From: a virus
Virus record (IMG/VR): IMGVR_UViG_3300043570_001980
Coordinates: 277,991 to 341,990 of that record
Reading direction: 5' to 3' (one strand)
DNA: 64,000 bases
The notes beneath the pieces were generated by a model that was given only the letters and a program-made list of their open reading frames with translations, was not told the origin of the DNA and searched no databases. Positions 57,654 to 64,000 of the stretch are shown one piece after another. A program made the translations under genes and the position numbers. Position 1 is the stretch's first letter. Each line of letters begins with the position of its first letter.

Positions 57654-58567
57654 TTTATAGCCAAAACGAATGGGATAAACTTAAAACTTGCGTAGTTGGA
57701 TCTGCCACAGATGCAAACTGGCCTGTGTATGATCCTGTGTTTAAATTGGAAAGTGAAAAGACCTCATGGAAGGAAACTCCTGTTCCACGTGGTCCTGTAC
57801 CCCAACAAATTATTGACGAAGCCAATGAAGACTTAGATAAGTTGGCAACAACCCTAATCAGTTTGGGTGTGGACGTTGTACGTCCGGAGCCACTTAACTT
57901 TCAAACTCATGACGGAATGTACAATTATTGCCCACGTGACAGATTACTAGTTTACAAAGATACTATTATAGATCCTGCTATGATGTACCCGTGTCGGAAC
58001 ATGGAGTTACAATGCTACCATGACATTGTTGATTTGGCACCGAATTATCTACACATGCCCAGGAATGAAAATATGATTTTAGATGCGGCTAATCTACTGC
58101 GCCTAAACGATAAAATGCTATTTTTAGAGTCGCCATCTGGCAATCGTGCCGCATATGATTGGCTACAGCAACAGTTTCCTGATGTAGAAATTGAAATTTG
58201 TAATTTTTATAGTGGTGTGCATATTGACTCCACTATTACACCATTGCGTGAAGGCCTTGTACTGCTAAATGGTAGCAGGGTTAATTCAGCAAATTGCCCT
58301 AAAATTTTTGAAAAATGGGATAAAATTTATATAGATGAAGTTATTGCTCAAGACTTCTATAATTACCCGTATGCAAGTAAGTGGATTGCCTTAAATATGT
58401 TAGTGGTTGACCCAACAACAGTGATTGTTGACCAAAAGCAAACAGAGTTGATACGCATACTAGAGCAACAGAGTTTTACAGTAGTTCCGTTAGAATTACG
58501 ACATAGTAGAACATTAGGCGGCGGTTTTCACTGTGTGACATTAGATTTATGGAGAGAACATGCTTGA
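57650..58567 (+). CDS. Amidinotransferase-family enzyme (1)
   Basis: A 305-residue member of the guanidino-group modifying superfamily. KTCVVGSATDANWPVYDP opens the first blade, NYCPRDRLLVYKDTIID the next, and the catalytic His191-Ile-Asp193 (GVHIDSTITPL) and Cys295 (GGGFHCVTLD) complete the site. The GGxFHCVTLD ending is that of L-arginine:glycine or inosamine amidinotransferases, more than of arginine deiminases. It would move an amidino group from arginine to an amine. Sits between an oxygenase and a tail fibre gene with overlaps of 4 and 8 bases. Confidence 0.85.
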   Translation: MIYSQNEWDKLKTCVVGSATDANWPVYDPVFKLESEKTSWKETPVPRGPVPQQIIDEANEDLDKLATTLISLGVDVVRPEPLNFQTHDGMYNYCPRDRLLVYKDTIIDPAMMYPCRNMELQCYHDIVDLAPNYLHMPRNENMILDAANLLRLNDKMLFLESPSGNRAAYDWLQQQFPDVEIEICNFYSGVHIDSTITPLREGLVLLNGSRVNSANCPKIFEKWDKIYIDEVIAQDFYNYPYASKWIALNMLVVDPTTVIVDQKQTELIRILEQQSFTVVPLELRHSRTLGGGFHCVTLDLWREHA

Positions 58568-59837
58568 CACCAAATCGGTAACAGAATTAGTAGAACAACA
58601 GATAGCAAAAGCAGTTGCTGAACAAGTTGCTGCCGTTATGAATAACGGCAAATGGCTTAGTGCCATTGAAGGACAAATTACAAAACATGTACAGGATAGG
58701 ATTACTGCAAAATTTAGTAATATATCAACAGTTCCTGATTTGGTATCCACTGTACAAAATAGTGTTACTAAATTATTTGAACAAGGGCATGTGCCTGGAT
58801 TAGATTTATATGTAGATGCTAATAAAATCTCAATGGCAGTTGATAACTCTGTGCAGACTTTTGTTGAGTCCACAATTGACAATCTAGTAGTCGATTCTAC
58901 TTGGTTAAACAAAATTGAAAATACTATTCACAAGCAAATGTCACTAAAACTTTTGCAAAAGATCAGCGGAATAGATCTAAACAAAATGTTAGTCAACGAA
59001 ATTGATAACGGTATTACTCGTTGGCAAGATCGACTAATTACCAATTTTAAAACTTCGGGCATTATTGATCAATCAACCAAATTGGAATTAATTGTCACTG
59101 ACGATACTGTGATAGTAGAAAATAATCTTATTTCTAAAAATGCCATTGTTGATGACACATTAACAGTACAAAATCTTGTTGTTAAAGGACAAATCAATAC
59201 GGATAACAATTCGTGGAATGAACTTGCTACAAAAATTGCGTCGCTCACACTAGAATTATCCAATGACGAATGGAAAAATCAGTTAGTTAATCAAGTATTG
59301 GATATTGCCAAGGCTGGAGGAATTGACTTCAGTGAAGTTACACTAAATGGAAAACCTCTTATTGCACACAATGGTATCAACCCAACTATCATTGAATCAA
59401 ATTTACAAAAAGTTGGAACACTAAGAGAACTTGATGTTTCGGGGAAGGCCAGAATTTTTGACACACTTGCAGTTGCCAACAAGCGTGTGGGTATCAATAC
59501 CGATCAACCAGAGATGGCTCTGAGTGTCTGGGATGAAGAAGTATCGTTGTTGTCGGGTAAGATTTCTAAAAATCAAGCGTATTTCGGAACAGGCCGAAAA
59601 CAAGGATTGTCAATTGGTATTAATAGACAGTCCAGTATTGACATAGATCCCGAAGGCCTAACCACTGTCAAAAAAATTAGAATTGACAAACATCGTATTG
59701 CATTTGAACCTGCAGTTCCTGGATACAGCGGCTCACGCGGAGACATTGTGTTTAACAGCGACCCAAAGCCCAACACACCGTTTGCTTGGGTATGTATCGG
59801 TGCATTCCGCTGGCAATCACTAAAGGCTGGTGAATGA
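58560..59837 (+). CDS. Tail-fibre-like structural protein
   Basis: A 425-residue protein. The first 200 residues are helical (SVTELVEQQIAKAVAEQVAA), the middle has short repeats of polar strands (ENNLISKNAIVDDTLTVQNL), and the C-terminal 150 residues form a fibre tip with RVGINTDQPEMALSVWDEEV, KQGLSIGINRQSSIDIDPEG and a closing DPKPNTPFAWVCIGAFRW. The late beta part recalls tail-fibre ends of T4-like marine phages. No obvious chaperone-peptidase domain. Its close coupling to the amidinotransferase is notable. Confidence 0.65.
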   Translation: MLDTKSVTELVEQQIAKAVAEQVAAVMNNGKWLSAIEGQITKHVQDRITAKFSNISTVPDLVSTVQNSVTKLFEQGHVPGLDLYVDANKISMAVDNSVQTFVESTIDNLVVDSTWLNKIENTIHKQMSLKLLQKISGIDLNKMLVNEIDNGITRWQDRLITNFKTSGIIDQSTKLELIVTDDTVIVENNLISKNAIVDDTLTVQNLVVKGQINTDNNSWNELATKIASLTLELSNDEWKNQLVNQVLDIAKAGGIDFSEVTLNGKPLIAHNGINPTIIESNLQKVGTLRELDVSGKARIFDTLAVANKRVGINTDQPEMALSVWDEEVSLLSGKISKNQAYFGTGRKQGLSIGINRQSSIDIDPEGLTTVKKIRIDKHRIAFEPAVPGYSGSRGDIVFNSDPKPNTPFAWVCIGAFRWQSLKAGE

Positions 59838-60388
59838 AAATAAATTGGGTGTTTGCCGAGGGCTATCAAATTGATCCAACAGTCAACCTTGATTCTATTA
59901 AAAGCATAGGCCCAACCTGGGGTTCCTGGAAGACCTGGCGTGGATGCTCTACTGATAATGTTATATGTCACAATAAGTCCAAAGCGCAGGAATTAATTCA
60001 ACGTGCGTTTCAAGCTGTGTGTAATTTTTATGTGTCTAAAGATCATTACCAGTCTATAGGGAGACCAATGGGTGTCAAACTCTACGAAGGCGAGTTCACA
60101 CAGGAAGTAGACTGTCCAGACGATATCGTAGCATTGCACTTGGTTAGTAATATTTCGGACATTGTATTATTGGCTGGTTTTGATTTATCCAAAAAAGAAA
60201 AAGCTCTGGACCGATTTCAAGAACATAAAGACTTTAATTATTATGCTCTAATTCAAAGTATTATTACAGCTAACCCAGACACACAGTGGGTTTTGGTTGA
60301 TCACCCAAATTCTGTTGACAAATCTTTTAAAAAATTATCCAATCTCACTTGCGATATAATGCCAAATGTGTTAAAATTACTAGTGTAA
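59834..60388 (+). CDS. Phage protein of unknown function
   Basis: A 184-residue protein with NWVFAEGYQIDPTVNLDSIK, GPTWGSWKTWRGCSTDNVIC and LHLVSNISDIVLLAGFDLSK, then a helical end. The Trp-Gly-Ser-Trp-Lys pattern and the central hydrophobic strands suggest a Rossmann-like core, but no cofactor loop is clear. It overlaps the tail-fibre gene by ATGA and may belong to tail assembly. No function recognised. Confidence 0.6.
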   Translation: MKINWVFAEGYQIDPTVNLDSIKSIGPTWGSWKTWRGCSTDNVICHNKSKAQELIQRAFQAVCNFYVSKDHYQSIGRPMGVKLYEGEFTQEVDCPDDIVALHLVSNISDIVLLAGFDLSKKEKALDRFQEHKDFNYYALIQSIITANPDTQWVLVDHPNSVDKSFKKLSNLTCDIMPNVLKLLV

Positions 60389-60410
60389 ACAAACTCACTG
60401 GGATTTTATT

Positions 60411-60602
60411 TTGAATTCACTTGAACGTATCTGGGCCAGAGCCACCGGACATCTAATGGGGCAGACAGATGAAGATCGACCAGATATTCCTATTCTTTCT
60501 TTGCGTGAAGCCAGAATTGCATTGACTTTAAAAACGTTTTGGGTTATAATACATGTAATCACCTGTTTCTTTATTTGTATCAACGTTGTTCATCATTGGT
60601 AG
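60411..60602 (+). CDS. Small single-span membrane protein
   Basis: A 63-residue protein starting at TTG (NSLERIWARATGHLMGQTDE) with a polar N-terminal half and one transmembrane helix (KTFWVIIHVITCFFICINVV). It resembles small proteins of T4-like marine phages by its Ser-Leu-Glu-Arg-Ile-Trp-Ala-Arg-Ala-Thr-Gly start. The promoter for the next gene lies within its reading frame. TTG use and a weak ribosome site keep confidence moderate. Confidence 0.55.
   Translation: MNSLERIWARATGHLMGQTDEDRPDIPILSLREARIALTLKTFWVIIHVITCFFICINVVHHW
60522..60550 (+). promoter_or_regulatory. Sigma-70-type promoter inside the small membrane gene
   Basis: TTGACT at 60522-60527, 17-base spacer and TATAAT at 60545-60550, with AGGAG (60601-60605) and the UV endonuclease ATG (60611) downstream. 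The repair gene thus has its own promoter within the upstream reading frame. Confidence 0.8.
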
Positions 60603-60610
60603 GAGCCACT

Positions 60611-61630
60611 ATGGGAAGAATTGGATTTTGTTGCAAATGGCTTAATGACCCCACAGAATGTGGCGGTATGAAAGTCAACGCAAAGGACCGGGACCTAAAC
60701 GGCAGATCAACTACCATGCGCTGGCTCCGCGAACACAAGGACGAAGCAGAGCAACGTCAATGGGATATCATGAATCACAATGCCTCGGCGGCTGTGAAGA
60801 TGATCGAACGTGTGGCCACCTTGCCCGCAGAACGCAGAATGGTACGTCTTGGTAGCGAAATGCTACAGGGCTACACTGAACCTTCATGGATTGCGTGGTG
60901 GCAACGGCCGGAAATTCAGGATCATTGTGAGAAGATCTTTGCCCCAATTGGTGAAGCCGCACGTAAATACGGTGTGCGTTTGAGCTTTCATCCTGGACAA
61001 TTTTGCGTACTAGCAAGTGAAGCAGATGAGATTGTAGAACGTTCAATCCTGGAATTTGAATATCACGCTGATATGGCACGTTGGATGGGCTATGGCAAAA
61101 CCTGGCACGACAATGGTTTTAAGATCAACGTACACTTGAGCGGTAAAGGTGGTGCCGCAAAATTCTTGCGTACTCTAGGTAGACTCAGCCCAGAAGCAAG
61201 AAACTTAATTACTATCGAGAATGATGAGATGACAAATGGACTTGACACTACTTTGGCTGTGGCTCAGCATGTGGCTCTTGTATTGGACCTACACCACCAC
61301 TGGATTAACTCGGGAGAGTACATCTCCGCGCAGGACGATCGTGTCAAGCGGGTTATTGACTCTTGGCGCGGCACTCGTCCTGCACTTCATTATAGTGTTA
61401 GTCGCGAGGACCTTTTGGTTGACCATGACCGAGGAACTAGACCCGATCTTGCTGAACTTCTTGCTAGAGGTTATAAAAAACAGAAACTCCGGGCACACAG
61501 TGACTTCTATTGGAATCACGCTGTGACTGACTGGGCCTTGACCTTTGCTGACAACTTTGATATCCAATGCGAGGCCAAGGGCAAGAACCTGGCTAGTGAA
61601 CAAGTTTATGAAAGACATGTAAATGTATAG
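60611..61630 (+). CDS. UV damage endonuclease (UVDE/UvsE family)
   Basis: A 339-residue UVDE TIM-barrel nuclease. Start MGRIGFCCKWLNDP, then YGVRLSFHPGQFCVLASEAD, INVHLSGKGGAAKFLRTLG, ITIENDEMTNGLDTTL, ALVLDLHHHWINSGEYI, LHYSVSRED and LRAHSDFYWN: the His, Glu and Asp metal ligands of the family are present in order. It nicks 5' to UV photoproducts and other lesions in an excision pathway apart from UvrABC. The start at 60611 has AGGAG and the exact family N-terminus. Confidence 0.93.
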   Translation: MGRIGFCCKWLNDPTECGGMKVNAKDRDLNGRSTTMRWLREHKDEAEQRQWDIMNHNASAAVKMIERVATLPAERRMVRLGSEMLQGYTEPSWIAWWQRPEIQDHCEKIFAPIGEAARKYGVRLSFHPGQFCVLASEADEIVERSILEFEYHADMARWMGYGKTWHDNGFKINVHLSGKGGAAKFLRTLGRLSPEARNLITIENDEMTNGLDTTLAVAQHVALVLDLHHHWINSGEYISAQDDRVKRVIDSWRGTRPALHYSVSREDLLVDHDRGTRPDLAELLARGYKKQKLRAHSDFYWNHAVTDWALTFADNFDIQCEAKGKNLASEQVYERHVNV

Positions 61631-62762
61631 TGTGTACCAACACTGGGATCCGTTAAAAGTTTGTGTAGTAGGTCGTAGCTATCCACCTGAATTCTATAAC
61701 TGGATCAAAGTTCCGCATGTGCGTAGACTGTTTGAGCGTATTGCTATTGAAACAGAAGAAGACCTGCAAAAAATTGCAACAGTATTAGAAACCTTTGGTG
61801 TTGAAGTATTAAGACCAGAAATTCCTGCAGAGTGGTTTAATCAAACAAGAACTCCTTTTACACCTCCTCCCCTTCAACCTAGAGATATTATGGTTATGAT
61901 TGGAGAAACGTTTTATAGACCAACCAACCAATGGGAAGAATTTTACAAAACAATTAAAGATCCAAGTTGGCCAAGAAATTCTGTAGACATCACTGATCTA
62001 CCAAGTCATGTACAGCAGGAATGCTTGGATGTGCATAATTGGCTTGATGCAAGTAAAGAAGAAGTGTTCCGTCATCACTACCCTTATAAAAAAATATTTG
62101 ATCGTATTCAATCACAGGGCAATATAATAAAGACTAGTCCTCATCCCTGTGTGCAAGGGATGATGACATCACGTATCGGCAAAGATTTATACTTTGCCAC
62201 AGAGTCGTACACTGACGACCAGAATAAAATCAAACAAGTAGTAACACAAGAATTTCCAAATAATCGCACACATATTATCAACACTGGTGGTCACGGCGAT
62301 GCTGTTTACTGTCCGGTTACTCCTGGACTAATTATCAGTTTAAAAGATGTACCAACTTATGCAGAAACTTTTCCAGGCTGGGAAGTTGTTTATCTCCCTG
62401 GACAGAGTTGGGATCACATTAAACCATTCAAGGATTTAAAAGCCAAAAACAACGGTAAATGGTGGATACCTGGATTCGAATACGATCAGAATGTAATTGA
62501 TGTTGTAGAAACTTGGCTTGGTCATTGGACTGGGTATGTTGAGGAAACAGTATTTGATGTCAACATGCTGATCATTGACCCAAAGAACGTAATTGTGTTT
62601 AACTACAATGACCGAGTGTTTGAAGCACTAAGTAGGTATGGAATCACTCCACATGTTATCAATTTCAGACACAGATACTTCTGGGACGGTGGCATCCATT
62701 GCGTGACACTTGATCTACACAGAGAAGGGGTAATGCAAGACTTCTTTCCAAATAAAAAATGA
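61623..62762 (+). CDS. Amidinotransferase-family enzyme (2)
   Basis: A 379-residue paralogue of the gene at 57650-58567. Both begin with WDxLKVCVVG-type strands (HWDPLKVCVVGRSYPPEFYN) and LxxLGVxVxRPE (TFGVEVLRPEIP). The catalytic His224-Gly-Asp226 (NTGGHGDAVYCPVTPGL) and Cys360 (GGIHCVTLDLHRE) are in place. It is 74 residues longer, chiefly through an insert around residues 90-190. It overlaps the UV endonuclease by 8 bases and the next gene by ATGA. Substrates of the two may differ. Confidence 0.83.
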   Translation: MYSVYQHWDPLKVCVVGRSYPPEFYNWIKVPHVRRLFERIAIETEEDLQKIATVLETFGVEVLRPEIPAEWFNQTRTPFTPPPLQPRDIMVMIGETFYRPTNQWEEFYKTIKDPSWPRNSVDITDLPSHVQQECLDVHNWLDASKEEVFRHHYPYKKIFDRIQSQGNIIKTSPHPCVQGMMTSRIGKDLYFATESYTDDQNKIKQVVTQEFPNNRTHIINTGGHGDAVYCPVTPGLIISLKDVPTYAETFPGWEVVYLPGQSWDHIKPFKDLKAKNNGKWWIPGFEYDQNVIDVVETWLGHWTGYVEETVFDVNMLIIDPKNVIVFNYNDRVFEALSRYGITPHVINFRHRYFWDGGIHCVTLDLHREGVMQDFFPNKK

Positions 62763-63046
62763 ATGAACTTTTAAAACCCACGTTTGACTGGATACAAGAT
62801 GACTTTAAGTCCCATAGAATTCGCTTTGCTGTTGAGTTGCTTGCTTGGGCTATTAGTATTGGTTGCAGTATTACTATGGCACTCACAGTCCCCACTCCTC
62901 CGCTTCTTACTCTTTATCCTATTTGGATCATTGGCTGTGCCATGTATGCTTGGGCTAGTTGGACTAGGAAATCTTTTGGCATGCTGGCTAACTACCTATT
63001 GCTAACCACAATTGATAGTGTTGGCTTGATCAGGATGCTTGCCTAA
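62759..63046 (+). CDS. Small membrane protein
   Basis: A 95-residue protein with about three hydrophobic helices (VELLAWAISIGCSITMALTV, LLTLYPIWIIGCAMYAWASW, LANYLLLTTIDSVGLIRML) and a polar start. The middle recalls PnuC-like or small cyanophage membrane proteins, without certainty. It couples to the amidinotransferase by ATGA. No function assigned. Confidence 0.6.
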   Translation: MNELLKPTFDWIQDDFKSHRIRFAVELLAWAISIGCSITMALTVPTPPLLTLYPIWIIGCAMYAWASWTRKSFGMLANYLLLTTIDSVGLIRMLA

Positions 63047-63061
63047 GCCCTTGCAGTAATA

Positions 63062-63802
63062 GTGCTATATGTGGCACTATTTTTGTTAGCTATATACTAT
63101 ATGATAGAACTAATATACACACTGATAGTGACACATATTACCATAGTATGTGTCACTTTATTTTTACATCGCGGACAAGCCCATCGGGGAATAGAATTCA
63201 ATCCAATACTTGAACACTTCATGCGAGCATGGCTATGGCTCACAACTGGCATGGTCACCAAGCAATGGGTAGCCATACATCGCAAACATCACAGATTCAG
63301 TGATCAGCCCGGTGACCCGCACACGCCACATGTTTACGGAATTTGGCGTGTGTTGTTCAAGGGTGCAGGACTTTATCACTCAGCCAGCAAAAACGCTGAA
63401 ATGGTAGCTCAGTACGGAGTAGGTACTCCTAATGACTGGATGGAACAAAATGTCTACACCAAGCATAGCCGAGCTGGTATTGTGCTTATGCTACTAATAG
63501 ATTTGTTGATATTTGGCCTGCCAGGTTTACTAGTTTGGGGCATTCAAATGATTTGGATTCCATTCTGGGCCGCTGGAGTCATCAATGGTCTAGGTCACTG
63601 GTGGGGATATAGAAATGGCGAAACTAAAGATCACAGTAGAAACATTGTTCCTTGGGATATTGTTGTTGGTGGGGAATGCCTGCATAATAACCATCATTTG
63701 GATCCTGCTAACCCTAGACTGAGTCGTCGCTGGTTTGAGTTTGATGCAGGATGGATGTGGCTGAGCGTGTTTAGACTGGTAGGCCTAGCACGTTTAAGGT
63801 AA
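63062..63802 (+). CDS. Fatty-acid desaturase (delta-9, acyl-lipid/CoA type)
   Basis: A 246-residue membrane desaturase with the three His boxes: HRGQAHRG, HRKHHRFSD and LHNNHHLDP. These hold a di-iron centre that puts a double bond into a fatty acyl chain. Several membrane spans flank them (ITIVCVTLFLH, GIVLMLLIDLLIFGLPGLLV). The start is uncertain: GTG 63062 or ATG 63101, neither with a clear ribosome site. It could raise membrane fluidity in infected cells. Unsaturation genes are known from cyanophages. Confidence 0.9.
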   Translation: MLYVALFLLAIYYMIELIYTLIVTHITIVCVTLFLHRGQAHRGIEFNPILEHFMRAWLWLTTGMVTKQWVAIHRKHHRFSDQPGDPHTPHVYGIWRVLFKGAGLYHSASKNAEMVAQYGVGTPNDWMEQNVYTKHSRAGIVLMLLIDLLIFGLPGLLVWGIQMIWIPFWAAGVINGLGHWWGYRNGETKDHSRNIVPWDIVVGGECLHNNHHLDPANPRLSRRWFEFDAGWMWLSVFRLVGLARLR

Positions 63803-63893
63803 TTACCTTGCTAACGAGTTATTCAAGGCCGCTTGATCCTAAATATAGAGCCTGGCATGTATGATTTTGTAACAAAATTGTAATATTATTCTC

Positions 63894-63901
63894 CTTAAAT
63901 A
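63894..63901 (+). promoter_or_regulatory. Late-like box CTTAAATA
   Basis: CTTAAATA 25 bases ahead of the GTG at 63927. The gap 63803-63926 also holds AAGGTAATTACCTT (63797-63810), a perfect palindrome over the stop codon of the desaturase gene, without a T run. Confidence 0.35.
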
Positions 63902-63926
63902 ATCTTGTCACAACAAGGAGAACTCA

Positions 63927-64000
63927 GTGAACAAACTACTAGCAATTTTATTAGCCGCAGTAACTTTATCAGCACAAGCAGACATCACAGGTGCTGGCGC
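63927..64000 (+). CDS. Exported protein, N-terminal part (truncated by window end)
   Basis: A GTG start with AAGGAG (63915-63920) six bases ahead. The 24 visible codons form a Sec signal peptide (MNKLLAILLAAVTLSAQA) with AxA-type cleavage after Ala18. The mature part is not in the window. It points again to a Gram-negative type host with a periplasm. Confidence 0.7.
   Translation, partial: MNKLLAILLAAVTLSAQADITGAG

Noticed and set aside
1-64000. CRISPR array, integrase, transposase, insertion sequence or tRNA genes
   Set aside because: No regularly spaced repeats, no recombinase or transposase motifs and no cloverleaf seen by eye; a tRNA scan would be needed to be certain.

Overview
This window looks like a slice of a large T4-type myovirus genome, probably infecting a Gram-negative proteobacterium and probably known only from environmental DNA. 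The phage call rests on a T4-style replication and repair set: UvsW helicase, TOPRIM primase next to a RecA-fold replicative helicase, ATP-dependent DNA ligase, a UvsY-like protein, a possible clamp-loader small subunit and class Ia NrdA/NrdB with glutaredoxin. It also rests on virion parts (PAAR spike tip, pectate-lyase-fold tail spike, tail-fibre-like proteins), very tight gene packing with many ATGA and TAATG overlaps, and T4-late-like TATAAATA boxes before structural genes. The proteobacterial host is inferred from IscU, IscA, ClpX, ClpS and a YdiI-type thioesterase that closely follow the proteobacterial proteins. I saw no tRNA, rRNA, CRISPR array, integrase, terminase, major capsid or sheath gene, so the rest of the virion set must lie elsewhere. 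No stretch over 300 bases lacks a gene.

Layout. 0-0.55 kb: end of an acidic protein and a UvsY-like protein. 0.55-12 kb: surface-glycan island with a GDP-mannose dehydratase, five or six methyltransferases, five glycosyltransferases, three related capsule-type proteins and a nucleotidyltransferase-cupin fusion. Its middle is a tightly coupled minus-strand operon (5.3-9.2 kb). 12-24 kb: AAA+ ATPase, UvsW, clamp-loader-like protein, zinc protein, a very small DnaE-like protein, SGNH hydrolase, primase and helicase. 24-26.3 kb: two convergent twitch-type radical SAM proteins. 26.4-32.6 kb: virion or assembly-related proteins, including one that joins two nucleotidyltransferase modules. 32.7-35.7 kb: a periplasmic protein, a small membrane protein, then iscU - 2OG-Fe(II) oxygenase - iscA - sulfotransferase-like gene and an exonuclease. 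35.8-44.2 kb: tail spike, nrdA, nrdB, glutaredoxin, PAAR protein and a large structural protein. 44.2-48.9 kb: small genes, several with their own very similar strong promoter, plus DNA ligase. 48.9-53.5 kb: membrane-zinc protein, ClpX, ribosomal protein bS21, thioesterase, Hsp20 and ClpS. 53.4-64 kb: phosphoesterase, glycosyltransferase-like gene, UDP-glucose-type dehydrogenase, oxygenase, two amidinotransferases, tail fibre, UV-damage endonuclease and fatty-acid desaturase.

How it fits together (inference). Small host-takeover genes are read from sigma-70-type promoters with a shared TTGACC...TATAAT core and spacer. Structural genes are read from late boxes. The phage supplies its own nucleotide and replication machinery and tunes host Fe-S assembly, proteolysis, translation and lipid metabolism. 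The glycan, hydroxylase, amidinotransferase and radical SAM genes suggest chemical decoration of the virion or the cell surface.
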